64,000 nucleotides of DNA from Sphingopyxis sp. PET50 (GCF_025244705.1 NZ_CP104207.1:2666001-2730000); one strand, 5' to 3'; counted from the stretch's first letter, positions 41,620-52,129 are shown. Made by a program: numbers and translations. The notes: a model not told the origin generated them from the letters alone.

Positions 41620-42462
41620 TCAGTCCCCGCCCCCGCCGCATCCGCCACAGCCGCTGCTGCCGCACCCGCTGTCGCCGCTGCTGCATCCGCTGCTCGAACT
41701 GCTGTCGCTGGACCAGCCACCGCTGTCGTTGGCCGGCGCGCGCATCAGGTGGAAGGCGGCGAAGGCCGAACCCGCGAGCACGGCGGGACCGAACAGCGCC
41801 ACCGCGAGGTCGTTCTCGCGCGTCGTCGGCGCCCGGCGCAGCCGGTCGTGCTGGCGGCGCGCGGCCTTGAGCGCGGCGCGCCCGGCGCGCGTCTGGTCAT
41901 CGACCGTGGCCCAGCGGATGAAACCGCAAACGAAGGTGATGAAGAGCAGAACGGCGAGGAACAGCACCGGCTTGCCGCGCGCCAGCCCGACCAGCAGCTT
42001 GAGCGCGCCCAGTCCGAAAAGCAGGATATAGGGCGACGCCGCCAGCAGCGCGAGCCGGCTGCGTTCGCCGGCATCGAGCAGCAGGCCGCCCGACACCAGC
42101 CGCCGTTCGAGGATCTGCGCCTCGGGCCGCAACACGCGCAGCACATCGGCCCAGCCGAACGGCGAGGCCAGCGCAAGCACCGGGCGATCGCTCGCCAGCG
42201 CGGCCTGGCCCGAGCCGTGCCGGAAGGTCCGTCCGTCCTCCAGTTCGAGCGCGCCGTTCGACAGCAGCCGCGCCGCGACCCCCTCGGCGAAACGCGTCTC
42301 GCGCCCGGCCAGATAGGCGAGGCTGTCGGCATCGGCCACCGGCTGCGCCCGCCCCGACGGACGGAACAGCCGCGGCAGGATCAGCCCCAGCACCATCGCG
42401 ACGGGCAGCGCCATCAGATAGGCGGCGATGAAGGTCGGCCCATCCCAGTTCAACGGATTCAT
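41620..42462 (-). CDS. TIGR04222 family membrane protein
   Basis: A 280-residue protein. A helix at the N-terminus (FIAAYLMALPVAMVLGLILP), two central helices (YILLFGLGALKLLVGLARG; VLFLAVLLFITFVCGFI), and a C-terminus made almost only of Ser, Gly and Cys (SSSSSGCSSGDSGCGSSGC). This layout defines the TIGR04222 family of unknown function. It follows, 16 bases downstream, a glycine-rich-domain partner gene with which it usually pairs. Confidence 0.9.
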   Translation of the reverse strand: MNPLNWDGPTFIAAYLMALPVAMVLGLILPRLFRPSGRAQPVADADSLAYLAGRETRFAEGVAARLLSNGALELEDGRTFRHGSGQAALASDRPVLALASPFGWADVLRVLRPEAQILERRLVSGGLLLDAGERSRLALLAASPYILLFGLGALKLLVGLARGKPVLFLAVLLFITFVCGFIRWATVDDQTRAGRAALKAARRQHDRLRRAPTTRENDLAVALFGPAVLAGSAFAAFHLMRAPANDSGGWSSDSSSSSGCSSGDSGCGSSGCGGCGGGGD

Positions 42463-42478
42463 CGCATGCGCCTCCCGC

Positions 42479-43035
42479 TCATGTCAGCCAATGGAGCGCG
42501 ACCCCGCCTCCCACTATCACGGCGGCGATCAGCAAGCCAAGCCGCACGCGGCGCTTCGGCACGATCCACACATCATTCAGCGCCACCCGCCGCGTCCGCG
42601 GGTCGACATGAAACCGCTGCCAGCCCGATGGCCAGATCGCGGCGGGCGGAATCTCGCCGAACAACCGTTCGTAGTTCGCCAGCGTTTCGGCATAGAGCGT
42701 GAAATATTGCGCGCCTTCCTCCCTGCCGCCGCATGGTCGGGCCATGATGGAGCGGCGCCTTCAACACCTCGCCGCAGAGCCGGTCCCAATAGTCGCGGCT
42801 ATAGGTCAGGTGCAGGTGCCATGCCTGATCGACCGCTTCGGACGGCACCGCCATATGGCCGCATGGTCATCGCGAGGAACAGGAAGCGGCGATATTCGTG
42901 CATCACCGCCGCCGCATGGTCCGCAGACCAGCCATGCTCGCGCGCGAGCTTCGCCTCGAAGGTCAGTGCCGCACCGGCGGGACCGACGCGATAATCGCGC
43001 AGAGCGATCCAGAGCGGATGCTCTGCGGCGCTCAT
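42479..43035 (-). CDS. Partner protein of TIGR04222, glycine-rich-domain type (two frame breaks)
   Basis: Assembled from three frames. ATG 43035: MSAAEHPLWIALRDYRVGPA ... AVMHEYRRFLFLAMT. Break at about 42863, then MAVPSEAVDQAWHLHLTYSR, DYWDRLCGEVLKAPLHHGPT. Break at about 42733, then GGREEGAQYFTLYAETLANY, RLFGEIPPAAIWPSGWQRFH and a C-terminal helix (LGLLIAAVIVGGGVALHWLT). Removing one A on the plus strand (T in the gene) at each site restores a single frame of about 184 residues. PSxxVDQAWHLHLTY is the family hallmark. Function unknown. Overlaps the kinase gene upstream by ATGA. Confidence 0.82.
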
Positions 43036-44364
43036 CCACCCCAGCGCGTGCGCGCCGCGGCGAGCGCCGCATATTTGGGGCTGTCGACCGCGCATTTGTC
43101 GAGCACCGCGCGTCGCAACCGGGCGAGCAGGCCGGGTTCGGCGAGCGTCGTGGTGCCCGCCATCAGCGCCTCGGCGAGCGCCCGGTCCTCCGCACGCGTT
43201 CCGGCGTCGAGGTCGCGTATCACGATGCCCAGCGCGTTCATCGCAACGACCGCCTCGAACTTCGCATGCCCCTCGGCGTGCGGCTTGATCGCCCCTTCGA
43301 TCCAGTCGCGCACCGCCTGCACGATTTCGCGGTTGGTCGGCTCGCCCACCGGCGCCGCCGTAGCGGGCGGCGAAGGAGGCAGCGCCCGCGCGCGCTCGGC
43401 TTCGGGCGCTTCCTCCTCCAGCAGCAGGATCAGGTCGAGTTCCTGCTCGGCGGTGCGCCGCCCGACCACGACGCGCTCGACGGTCGTGTCGGCGCCGCTG
43501 CGCCACGCCTGACCCATCTGCAGACATCCGAGCGCCCACCACAGGGTGCGATAGACGAGCCAGAAGCGGAAGCGCGCCGGATCGACCGGCGTGCCCCCCG
43601 CCGCCTCATAAGCCGCGAAATAGTCTTCGAGGCTGCCGACGCCGAACGCCGGCTTGTCGAGCCTAGCCGAAACGCCACACGGTCATGCAGCCGAAAGCGA
43701 GGTCCTCGTGCGCGTCACCGCGATGCGCGAGTTCCCAGTCGAGCACCACCGCGAGGCCGTCGCCGTCGACCATGATATTGCCCATGCGATAATCGCCATG
43801 GACGAGTACCGACGGTGCGGGGTCGGGCAGATGATCCTCGCACCATCTGATCGCCAGCGCGATCGCAGGCCGGTCGCCGCCATAGCTCAGGAAGCGCGAC
43901 TTGAGCTCGGCGAGCGCCGCGGCGGTGTCCATGTGCGGGATCGCGTCGGGAATCGTCTCGGCCGGAATCGCATGGATGCGCGAGAGTTCGCGCCCCAGAT
44001 CGGCGATCAGCGACGGCGGCGGCGCGGCGAGGATCTTCGCCGGGCTGACCTCGGCGATCACGCGCCGCATGACATAGCCGGTGCCCATGCCGTCGCCGTC
44101 GGCGAGCACCCCGACGACCTCGGGCGCCTTCACCCCCGCGTCGTGCGCCGCCATCACCAGCGCCGCCTCGGTCGGATGGCCATAGGGGCGCCCCTCCATA
44201 TATTCGGCCGACGGTGCGCGCCGCAGCACATAAGGCATCCCCGTCCAGTCGAACGCCCAGCTTTCCATATTGGCGCCGCCCGACAGGCGGCCGAGCGCGG
44301 CGATGTCGCCGGGTCCGATGGCGCGGGTCATGAAGGCGGCGAGCGGGGCGGCGAGATCGGTCAT
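43032..44364 (-). CDS. Aminoglycoside-phosphotransferase (APH)-fold kinase (one frame break)
   Basis: A kinase-fold protein of the APH/ACAD10-like group. LSGGANMESWAFDWTGMPYV (nucleotide-binding loop), then the catalytic VLVHGDYRMGNIMVDGDGLA and metal-binding VVLDWELAHRGDAHEDLAFG. The frame breaks at 43664-43665 after MTVWRFG (TAG). The next frame continues LDKPAFGVGSLEDYF, then YRTLWWALGCLQMGQAWRSG and a long C-terminal helical domain. In related genomes such proteins often sit with acyl-CoA dehydrogenases and act on small hydroxyl substrates, so antibiotic resistance is not implied. Confidence 0.9.
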
Positions 44365-44442
44365 TAGTTGCCGATGCTAAGTATTTCGGATCGCTGCAAG
44401 CCGTTTTCGGCTTTCAATGCGACAAGCAGGCCTGCCATGGCA

Positions 44443-45346
44443 TCAGAACTGGAACCGGACCGAATTGACATAATAAGAGGCCAGCGGCTGGCCATCCTTG
44501 TCGAGTGCCGGTTCGAACCGCGCCCGCCGCATCACACCCTTGCAAACGGCGTCGTCGAACCCCTTGCTGTTGGTCGAACGCTGGATGTGGCACTCCGTCG
44601 GCTTGCCGTCGGGGCCGACCGACAGGCGAAAGCGGACGATGCCGGGCTGCGCCTTGGCGAGCATGTCGGCGGGATAATCGCCACTCTTCAGCCATTTCCC
44701 CGGATTGCCGACGGGCAAGGCCCATCGCGACAGCTCTCGGTGGCGCGCAACGTCGATACCCCAGTGGCTCAGCAATTCGTCGGTACAACTGCGCATCGCG
44801 GTGAAAGCGGCGTTCATCGGCCCGGTCTTCAGCCGCACCGGGGTACGCAGCGGGCGGCCGATGAGCAGGCTGGTCACCGCCGCCTCGTCGGCCTCGGTGA
44901 CTGGCGTGTCAAACGTGGCGGAATAGCCATTTTCCCTGGCCGCCTCGGTCTCGGCGGCCGAATAGGGTTTCAGCCGCACCGAATCGCCGAAAATCCACGC
45001 GGGCTGGCCATCCTTGCCTGCGCCGATCGTGCCCGGAAAGTAGAGGATCTTCTGCTCGGGCAGGGCGCCGAAGGTGATGCTGGCGTCGCCCTTGTCGCGC
45101 TGCCCGCCGAACAGCGTCCCCGCGAGCGTCATGCGAAAGCTGGCCCCCGGCGAATCCTGTTCGAGCGACAACGTCACCTTCTGCTTGTCAGCGCCGAAGA
45201 TACGCGCGAGGCGGCAATAATCGTCGGCATAATGGACATTCCACGGCGTCGCCGAGCGCAAGGCCGATCGGCGCCTTCTCGGCCGCCATCGACGGCATCG
45301 CAACGAGCAGCGGAGCGAGGCCCGCCATTCCCATCCTGCTTCCCAT
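44443..45346 (-). CDS. TonB-C-domain periplasmic protein, copy A (one frame break)
   Basis: Signal peptide from ATG 45346 (MGSRMGMAGLAPLLVAMPSM, AAEKAPI). The frame breaks at about 45252-45262, joining to ATPWNVHYADDYCRLARIFG. The C-terminal 90 residues form a TonB C-terminal domain (GIVRFRLSVGPDGKPTECHI, KGVMRRARFEPALDKDGQPL, YYVNSVRFQF). It has no N-terminal anchor or Pro-rich spacer like true TonB. It is a paralogue of the gene at 46158-46991 (ATPWxVxYA...CRLxRxFG in both), in opposite orientation. Confidence 0.82.
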
Positions 45347-45405
45347 GGCGCGATCCTATCGCACTGTTTTAGGGGACGCAATCGGATGCGCGGGTCCGCC
45401 GCCGG

Positions 45406-46056
45406 TCAGCGCCGGAACCGGTCCCTGGCGCGCCTGTCGTGCCATTTCGCGGCGAAGTGGAGTCCCCAGGCCAGCGGCACCGCGGCGAGGAACCAGCCCA
45501 TCGGCACGGTCTCGATCATCGCATCGCCGCCCAGATGCCCGAACAGCGCGAGCAGGATCACCGGCGCGATCACGACATAGACGCCGATCTGATACCAGTT
45601 GTGCCCGCTGCCCAGAGTCTGCGGATCGACCGGCAGCGGCGCGCGCGCCGCGACCGCCGCCTCGATCCCGTCGCGCCGCGTCCGCCAGCCGCCGATATAG
45701 TCCCACGCCTCGATGCCGACGGTGCCGGCCTCGACGATGAAGATCGCCAGCCCGATCGCCGGGCCATGCAGATGCTTCGCGATGCCGAGCGTGTCGAGCA
45801 GCCAGCCGCCGAGAAAGACCACCGCGAGCAGGCCGCCGACCGCCCACATCGCCTGCACCGGCAAGCCGGCGATCATCGCGTCGATATGGCTTTCGAGGTC
45901 TGCGCGCCACCGCGCGACCTCCTCCGCTTTCACCCCGCGCACCCGCCCGTCGCGGCCGCGATAGGCGGGCCCCGCTGGCGTATAGAGGAACCAGCGCTCG
46001 AACCGCCGGAGTTCGCCATCGCGGATCTGCCGCTCCTGATAGTCGCTCATGAACAT
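45406..46056 (-). CDS. Integral membrane protein of unknown function
   Basis: A 216-residue protein, not recognised. Soluble N-terminus (SDYQERQIRDGELRRFERWF, LYTPAGPAYRGRDGRVRGV), then four hydrophobic segments (VGGLLAVVFLGGWLLDTLG; AIGLAIFIVEAGTVGIEAW; WYQIGVYVVIAPVILLALFG; FLAAVPLAWGLHFAAK) and a basic C-terminus (KWHDRRARDRFRR). Start ATG 46056 or 46050. It lies between two inverted paralogous TonB-C genes, which suggests a duplicated unit, but no interaction is shown. Confidence 0.75.
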   Translation of the reverse strand: MFMSDYQERQIRDGELRRFERWFLYTPAGPAYRGRDGRVRGVKAEEVARWRADLESHIDAMIAGLPVQAMWAVGGLLAVVFLGGWLLDTLGIAKHLHGPAIGLAIFIVEAGTVGIEAWDYIGGWRTRRDGIEAAVAARAPLPVDPQTLGSGHNWYQIGVYVVIAPVILLALFGHLGGDAMIETVPMGWFLAAVPLAWGLHFAAKWHDRRARDRFRR

Positions 46057-46157
46057 GATGCCCGCCCCTTCGCGCGCCGTGTAGCGCGGCGGCGGTTACC
46101 GTCCCGATAATGATGCCCGCACTTGACGCGCCCGCCCGCTTTGCGGAAGCAGGCGCG

Positions 46158-46991
46158 ATGGATAGCTTTTCCTTCAAGCCGTTCGTGCTGCCCGCCCTGC
46201 TGCTGTGCCAAGCCCCGGCGCATGCGGCCGACAGCCCCGTGCTCGCCCCCGCGACGCCGTGGAAGGTCGATTATGCCAAGGAGGAGTGTCGGCTGCTGCG
46301 CACCTTCGGCACCGGCGAGAATGCCGTGACGATGCGCCTCGCGCGCGGATCCGGTGTCCAGAGCTTCGACATGGTCATCGCCGGCACGAAGGTGCCCCGG
46401 CTCGGCGACGAGGTGAAGGTGACGATGAAACTCGAGCCGCAAGGCACACTCGCCGAATTCGACGGCTATTCGATGGGCGTGCCCAACCGGCCCGAAAAAT
46501 TCATCCGCTGGTACGACGGAAGCCCCGAAATCCTCGCCGGCATCACCGACGACCAGCAGGTCCGGCTGCTGGCGGACAAGAAGCTCGACGTCGTGATGCG
46601 GTGGTCCGACGGCAAGGCCGCGCTTGCGGCATTGCAGACGTGCCACGACGACCTGCTCAAAAGCTGGGGCGCCAATATCGCCGAAATCCGCGCGCTGAAG
46701 GTGCAGCCGCAACCCATCGGTTCGCCGGGCCGCTGGGCCACCAACGCGGACTATCCGATGCGCGAGATGCATCGCGAAATCCAGGGCACGGTGACCTTCC
46801 AGCTCAAGCTCGACGCCACCGGCGCGGTCGAGAATTGCCTGATCCTGCTCAGTAGCGATTCGGCGGTGCTCGACGAGCAATCGTGCAAGCTGATGCGCCA
46901 GCGCGCGAAATTCAAACCCGCGCGCGACGCCAACGACAAGCCGGTGACGAGTTTCTACGTCAACCGCATCCGCTGGCAGATCCCGAAATAA
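46158..46991 (+). CDS. TonB-C-domain periplasmic protein, copy B
   Basis: A 277-residue protein with a signal peptide (MDSFSFKPFVLPALLLCQAP, AHAAD). The body is paralogous to copy A (ATPWKVDYAKEECRLLRTFG). The C-terminal TonB-like domain reads GTVTFQLKLDATGAVENCLI and KLMRQRAKFKPARDANDKPV, ending YVNRIRWQIPK. The frame is intact, which helps to locate the break in copy A. Start ATG 46158. The role is unknown; such secreted TonB-C proteins are common in sphingomonads. Confidence 0.85.
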   Translation: MDSFSFKPFVLPALLLCQAPAHAADSPVLAPATPWKVDYAKEECRLLRTFGTGENAVTMRLARGSGVQSFDMVIAGTKVPRLGDEVKVTMKLEPQGTLAEFDGYSMGVPNRPEKFIRWYDGSPEILAGITDDQQVRLLADKKLDVVMRWSDGKAALAALQTCHDDLLKSWGANIAEIRALKVQPQPIGSPGRWATNADYPMREMHREIQGTVTFQLKLDATGAVENCLILLSSDSAVLDEQSCKLMRQRAKFKPARDANDKPVTSFYVNRIRWQIPK

Positions 46992-46998
46992 ACGCCGT

Positions 46999-47781
46999 TC
47001 ACCCCGCGCGTTCGCGCCCGCGCTCCATCACCGCCTGCCGTCGCGCCTCGACTTCGTCGGCGCTGACCGCGCGGTTCGCCGCCGACGATCGTTCGGCCTC
47101 CAGCGCCATCGCTTCGCCGAACGGCAGCGCATAGCCGTCGTCGATCAGCGCCTTGTAGGCGCGCACCATGCCGGAATCGGCGCTCGCGATATCGCGCGCC
47201 AGCGCCTGCGCGGCGGGGAGCAGTTCGCCCGGCGCGACGACGCGGTTGACGAGCCCCCAGGCGCACGCCGTGTCGGCATCGAGGAAATTGCCCGTCAGCG
47301 ACAATTCCTTGGCGCGCGAAATGCCGATCAGCCGCGGCAGTTTCTGCGACAGCCCCCAGCCGGGCATCACCCCGACGCGCGCATGGGTGTCGGCAAAGCG
47401 CGCATTGGTCGAGGCGATGCGGATGTCGCACGCCAGCGCGACCTCGAACCCGCCGGTGATCGCGACGCCATTGATCGCCCCGATCACCGGCTGCGGGCAC
47501 AGCTCGATCGCCTTGACCGGATTCTCGTCGGCGGCGGTCGCATTGGCGGCGCCGAGGTTGCTCGTGTCGGCGCCGAGTTCCTTGAGGTCGAGTCCGGCGG
47601 TAAAGGCGCGTGTCCCCGCCCCGGTCAGCACGATCGCACGGATGCCCTCATCGGCGGCGACCGCGCGCATCGCGGCGGCGAGGTCGGCGCGCAGCGCCTT
47701 CGACAGCGCGTTCATCGCTTCGGGACGGTTGAGGGTGATGGTGGCGACGGCATCGTCGCGGGTGATGAGGACGAGGGACAT
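46999..47781 (-). CDS. Enoyl-CoA hydratase/isomerase family protein
   Basis: A 260-residue crotonase-fold enzyme. ITLNRPEAMNALSKALRADL, oxyanion-hole strands AFTAGLDLKELG and NGVAITGGFEVALACDIRIA, and the trimer helix region KLPRLIGISRAKELSLTGNF. It lacks an obvious second catalytic Glu pair of classic hydratases at the expected place (GVMPGWGLSQ), so the exact reaction is open. Start ATG 47781 overlaps the upstream cupin stop (TGATG). Confidence 0.92.
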   Translation of the reverse strand: MSLVLITRDDAVATITLNRPEAMNALSKALRADLAAAMRAVAADEGIRAIVLTGAGTRAFTAGLDLKELGADTSNLGAANATAADENPVKAIELCPQPVIGAINGVAITGGFEVALACDIRIASTNARFADTHARVGVMPGWGLSQKLPRLIGISRAKELSLTGNFLDADTACAWGLVNRVVAPGELLPAAQALARDIASADSGMVRAYKALIDDGYALPFGEAMALEAERSSAANRAVSADEVEARRQAVMERGRERAG

Positions 47782-48774
47782 CAGCCGATTTCTCCGTAAG
47801 AGGCATAATCCTCCACATGCGCATTGGAGCGGCGAAAGCTGGTGAAGCTCATGCTCGCCGACAGGTCGAGCGCCTCGACCTGGTGCCACCAGCCGACGGG
47901 GAGGAACACCGCCTCGCCGGGACCGATGATCGTTTCGAGCACCGGCGGCGTATCGGCATCGCCCTCGCCCGGCGGCAGCGCCTCATTGCCCCAGTCGGAA
48001 AAGCAGTGCTGGCTGTTCCGCATCCGCGCAAAGGCCCAGGGCGGCGCCATCCGCACACGCTTGCGGCCCAGCACCTGCACCAGCAGATTGTTGGTGAGGT
48101 CGTGGTGCCAGGGGGTGAGCGTCCCCCTCGGCCCCAGCCAGAAAAAGCCGTCGCGCGGCCGCGGATCGAGCAAGGCGATCGGCGCCATATCGTCCCACAA
48201 AGGGGGCCAGCGCCGCGGCGTTGGTGCCGCTGTTGTAGGCGGTGAGATAGACGTCGTTGCTCGGCTCGTCCTTGCGGAGCCAATCGATCATTTCGCCGAA
48301 GCGCACGCGGCGGCGGTGATCGTCCTTGGCGACTTCGTAATCGGGGTCGCGCTCGCGCTCGACCTGCGCCTCGACGACGGCATCGCCCGCGACCGCGGCG
48401 AAATGGTCGAGCGACCAGCGGGCGAGCGCGGGCCAATGATCGATCAGCCCGGTCAGCCTGGCGGGGCGGTTAGCCTCATAATGATATCGATAGAAGAAGC
48501 CGGGGTCGGGCTTGTCCAGCGTGTCGAGCGCGAAGCCGCCTTCGGCCTCGAAAGCGAGGCGCCGCTGGTTCGCAAACAGCCAGCTCTGCTTCGCCATCCG
48601 CGCCGCCTGCCGCCGCAGCATCGCCGCCATCGGGTCCTTGCCGAGGCGGTCGATCTCGTACTTCGCCGACGCCGCCGACACGCCCGCCGCGACGAGCCGT
48701 GCGAGCAGCGCGGCATCATCGTCCCCGGCGGCGAGCCCTTCGGCGAGCAGCGCGCGTTTGTCGGCCTGGGCCAT
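47781..48774 (-). CDS. JmjC/cupin-8-like oxygenase (one frame break)
   Basis: A cupin_8 (FIH-like) Fe(II)/2-oxoglutarate-type protein. Helical N-terminus from ATG 48774 (MAQADKRALLAEGLAAGDDD), then RPARLTGLIDHWPALARWSL. The frame breaks in the A3/G5 run 48199-48206 after NAAALAP, continuing LWDDMAPIALLDPRPRDGFF. The iron-binding HxD motif is WHHDLTNNLLVQVLGRKRVR, and the distal His is in FLPVGWWHQVEALDLSASMS. Corrected length is about 330 residues. Substrates are proteins or peptides in known members. Coupled to the enoyl-CoA hydratase gene. Confidence 0.9.
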
Positions 48775-48827
48775 GGCGAAATCTCCTGCGACGGCCCAAG
48801 GCTATGCCGATGACAGGAAGATGACAA

Positions 48828-50103
48828 TCAGTCGCCGACCGGTCCTCGATAGTCCGGCCCGTACACCGCGGCGCGGAAATCGCGGTGGAGCGTGCCGTCA
48901 TAGGGCACGGTCTGGACGAAAAAGACCGCGGTCAGCCGGTTGGCGGGATCGACCCAGAACAATGTCGAGGCCATGCCGTCCCAGAAATATTCCCCCGTCG
49001 CACCGCGGCTCTCCGCGGCGGTCAGCGGCTGGCCCTTGCGCACCGCGAAGTCGAACCCGAAACCGACATGGCCCTTGCTCGGCAGCCACGAGCGCTCGCC
49101 GATCGCGGGATCGAGCTGGTCGCTCGCCATCAGGCGGACGGTCGAGGGTTTGAGGATACGCTCGCCGTCCAGTTGCCCGTCGTTGAGCAGCATGCGCGCG
49201 AAACGCTGATAATCGTCGAGCGTCGAAGCAAGACCGAAGCCGCCGGGGGTCAGCTTGTGATCCTGGAAATTCAGCACCCGCGCGGTCGCGGCGTCCTGCT
49301 GCACCATCCTGCAGTCCTTCTTCTCGTACATGGCGGCGAAGCGCGGCAGCCGCGCATCGGGCTGGCGCCACGCGGTCTCGGTCATCTTCAGCGGTTCGAA
49401 GATATGCGCGCGGACATAATCGGCGAAGGGCTGGCCCGACAGTTTCTCGACCAGCGCCGCCTGCATATCGACCGCGATGCTATAGTCCCACTGCGTTCCG
49501 GGCTGGTACAGCAGCGGCACCGTCGCAAGGCGGCGGCTTGCTTCGGCCAGGTCAATGTCGAGCGCCAGCGGCGCGGCGGCGACATAAGCGTCATGCGCCG
49601 GCTGTCGGCCCGGCGCCATAAGCGAATCCTGCGGTGTGGCGCAGGATATCGCGGATGGTGATCGGCCGGTCAGCAGGCACATAGCGCGGCTGCCCCGCAT
49701 CGTCCTTCCCCGCATAGACGCGCATGTTCGCATATTCGGGGAGATATTTCGCCAGCGGATCGTCGAGGCGGAACTTGCCCGCCTCCCAAAGCTGCATGAG
49801 CGCGACGCCGGTCACCGGCTTGGTCATCGAATAGATTTGCGCGATCGTGTCGCGGGCCATCGGGCGGTTCGCGGCGCGGTCGGCGAACCCCGCGCTGCCA
49901 TAATAGACCTCGCGCCCGTCCTGCCACACCAGCGCCGAAACGCCACCGGCGCGATCGCTGGCGATCATCTGCGCCAGCGCCGCGTCGATGCGTTGCTTGT
50001 CGATCACCAGTGTTTGAGCCGCTGCGGAGGGTTTCGCGGCGATCGATGCGGGAAGGATTAGCGGCGCCAAGACCAGTGCCAGCGCGACAGTCAACTTACG
50101 CAT
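48828..50103 (-). CDS. Beta-lactamase-family serine hydrolase (class C fold, one frame break)
   Basis: Starts at ATG 50103 with a signal peptide ([20 protein letters not shown]). SxxK motif SMTK (residues 92-95), then [14 protein letters not shown]. The frame breaks near 49600; removing one base joins to [20 protein letters not shown], then [39 protein letters not shown] and [20 protein letters not shown]. This is the esterase/DD-peptidase-like beta-lactamase superfamily (PF00144). Members in sphingomonads are usually esterases or of unknown substrate rather than AmpC. Confidence 0.88.
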
Positions 50104-50123
50104 CCGATCTCTCCCTGTTCGTA

Positions 50124-50203
50124 TCCCCGCGAAGGCGGGGACCCATCTCCGGACGTCGCAACATGCCACCGGCAGAAGATGGGCTCCCGCCTTCGCGGGA
50201 GCC
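50124..50203. repeat. Inverted repeat, CCCCGCGAAGGCGGGG family
   Basis: Second copy of the element at 40130-40209: TCCCCGCGAAGGCGGGGACC...CATCTCC faces GAAGATGGG...CTCCCGCCTTCGCGGGAG. It lies in the leader of the serine hydrolase gene, just upstream of its start. Confidence 0.9.
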
Positions 50204-50246
50204 CAGGCGCTTTTATTTTTCGGTCTTGCTTGTACCTTCTGACCGC

Positions 50247-50281
50247 CAAAGAAAAAGGGCGGCCCCACCGGGACCGCCCTC
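50247..50281 (-). terminator. Rho-independent terminator of etfBA
   Basis: GC-rich stem AGGGCGG..CCGCCCT (50256-50280) followed, on the minus strand, by TTTTTCTTT. It lies 26 bases beyond the etfA stop. Confidence 0.92.
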
Positions 50282-50306
50282 TTGCATTCCTATTCGTGAC
50301 CGAAGA

Positions 50307-51236
50307 TCAGATCTTGCCGGTCAGTTCCGGCACTGCCGAGAACAGATCGGCGACGAGGCCGAAGTCGGCGACCTGGAAGATCGGCGCGTCCTCGTCCTTG
50401 TTGATCGCGACGATGGTCTTCGAATCCTTCATTCCGGCAAGGTGCTGGATCGCGCCCGAGATGCCGATCGCGAAGTAAACCTCCGGCGCGACGATCTTGC
50501 CCGTCTGGCCGACCTGATAGTCGTTGGGAACATAACCCGCGTCGACCGCGGCGCGGCTGGCGCCGAGCGCGGCGCCCAGCTTGTCGGCGAACGGCACGAT
50601 GACTTCCTCGTACTTCTCGCTCGACCCCAGCGCGCGGCCGCCCGACACGATGATCTTCGCCGAGGTGAGCTCGGGACGATCCTGCTTGGCGATCTCGGCA
50701 CCGACGAAGCTCGAAAGGCCGGCGTCGCCGCCCGCCGAGACGGCTTCCACGGTGCCCGAACCGCCGGTGCTGGCAGCCTTTTCGAAGGCGGTGCCGCGGA
50801 CGGTGAGGACCAGCTTCGGATCCGAGCTTTCGACCGTCGCGATCGCATTGCCGGCGTAGATCGGGCGGGTGAAGCTCTTCTCGCCCTCGACCGACAGGAT
50901 CTCGCTGATCTGCATGACGTCGAGCAAGGCGGCGACGCGCGGCGCGATATTCTTGCCCGTGGTCGTCGCGGGCGCGAGGAACGCATCATGGCTGGCCATC
51001 AGATCGGCGATCAGCGGCGCGACATTTTCGGGCAGGTTGTGACCGAAGGCGGCATTGTCGGCGACATGCACCTTGCCGACGCCGGCGATCTGCGCCGCGG
51101 CCTTGGCGACGCCGTCGACGCCCTCGCCGGCGACGAGCAGATGGACTTCGCCGAGCTTCGAGGCGGCGGTGACCACCGCGAGCGTGGCGTCCTTGACGGC
51201 GCTGCCGTCATGTTCGACCCAAACCAGAGTTTTCAT
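50307..51236 (-). CDS. etfA: Electron transfer flavoprotein alpha subunit
   Basis: A 309-residue FAD-binding subunit that collects electrons from acyl-CoA dehydrogenases and passes them to ETF-quinone oxidoreductase. N-terminal [20 protein letters not shown], then the FAD-domain signature [60 protein letters not shown] and the ending [14 protein letters not shown]. The frame is intact. Preceded by etfB on the same strand, with a palindromic repeat between them. Confidence 0.97.
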   Translation of the reverse strand: MKTLVWVEHDGSAVKDATLAVVTAASKLGEVHLLVAGEGVDGVAKAAAQIAGVGKVHVADNAAFGHNLPENVAPLIADLMASHDAFLAPATTTGKNIAPRVAALLDVMQISEILSVEGEKSFTRPIYAGNAIATVESSDPKLVLTVRGTAFEKAASTGGSGTVEAVSAGGDAGLSSFVGAEIAKQDRPELTSAKIIVSGGRALGSSEKYEEVIVPFADKLGAALGASRAAVDAGYVPNDYQVGQTGKIVAPEVYFAIGISGAIQHLAGMKDSKTIVAINKDEDAPIFQVADFGLVADLFSAVPELTGKI

Positions 51237-51254
51237 ATCTAGACTTCCTCTAAT

Positions 51255-51343
51255 CCGTTCGGGCTGAGCCTGTCGAAGCCCTGCCCTTTCTTTCGACGTT
51301 TCCCGAAAAAGAACAGCCCTTCGACAAGCTCAGGGCGAACGGG
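51255..51343. repeat. Inverted repeat between etfB and etfA, CCCTTCGACAAGCTCAGGGC family
   Basis: Left CCGTTCGGGCTGAGCCTGTC..GAAGCCCTG (51255-51283) faces right CAGCCCTTCGACAAGCTCAG..GGCGAACGGG (51314-51343). This common repeat lies inside the etfBA operon. As RNA it would be a long hairpin that could protect the upstream etfB message or reduce read-through. Confidence 0.88.
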
Positions 51344-51354
51344 GGTGGAGTGAC

Positions 51355-52104
51355 TTAGCTGTGGACGCCAATCGCCTTGAGCTTGGCAACCAGTTCATCG
51401 ACATCGGCGACCTTGACGCCGGCCGAGCGGGCGGCGGGTTCGCCGACCTTGACCACCTTCACCCGCGGGGTCGTGTCGACGCCGTAATCGGCGGGGGTCT
51501 TGGCATCGAGCGGCTTAGACTTCGCCTTCATGATGTTCGGCAGCGAGGCATAGCGCGGCTCGTTGAGGCGAAGATCGGTGGTGACGATCGCGGGAAGCTT
51601 CAGCTTCACCGTCTCGAGACCGCCGTCGACCTCGCGCGTCACATTGACGCTGTCGCCCTCGACATTGACGGCGCTGGCAAAGGTGCCCTGCGCCCAGCCG
51701 GTGAGCGCGGCGAGCATCTGGCCGGTCTGGTTGTTGTCGTCGTCGATCGCCTGCTTGCCGAGGATGACAAGGCCTGGCTGCTCGGCGTCGGCGATCGCCT
51801 TCAGAATCTTGGCGATCGCGAGCGGTTCGACCGCATCATCGGTCTGCACCAGGATCGCGCGGTCGGCGCCCATCGCCAGCGCGGTGCGCAGCGTTTCCTG
51901 CGCCTTGGCCGGGCCGACGCTAACCGCGACGATCTCGGTCGCGACGCCCTTTTCCTTGAGGCGGATCGCTTCCTCGACACCGATCTCGTCGAACGGGTTC
52001 ATCGACATCTTCACATTCGCCAGGTCTACGCCCGTGCCGTCGGACTTCACCCGCGGCTTCACGTTGTAATCGAGCACCCGCTTCACGGGGACGAGGATTT
52101 TCAT
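51355..52104 (-). CDS. etfB: Electron transfer flavoprotein beta subunit
   Basis: A 249-residue AMP-binding partner of Etf[21 protein letters not shown], then [20 protein letters not shown] and the ETF-beta signature region [20 protein letters not shown] with [20 protein letters not shown]. The frame is intact. Start ATG 52104. Likely controlled from the palindromic promoter at 52151-52167. Confidence 0.97.
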   Translation of the reverse strand: MKILVPVKRVLDYNVKPRVKSDGTGVDLANVKMSMNPFDEIGVEEAIRLKEKGVATEIVAVSVGPAKAQETLRTALAMGADRAILVQTDDAVEPLAIAKILKAIADAEQPGLVILGKQAIDDDNNQTGQMLAALTGWAQGTFASAVNVEGDSVNVTREVDGGLETVKLKLPAIVTTDLRLNEPRYASLPNIMKAKSKPLDAKTPADYGVDTTPRVKVVKVGEPAARSAGVKVADVDELVAKLKAIGVHS

Positions 52105-52129
52105 GGACTAAAAGCTCCTCTCAAAAATT

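Noticed and set aside
43032-44364. Aminoglycoside resistance gene
   Set aside because: The protein has the APH fold, but its long C-terminal helical domain and context resemble the ACAD10-like kinase group. Resistance cannot be inferred.
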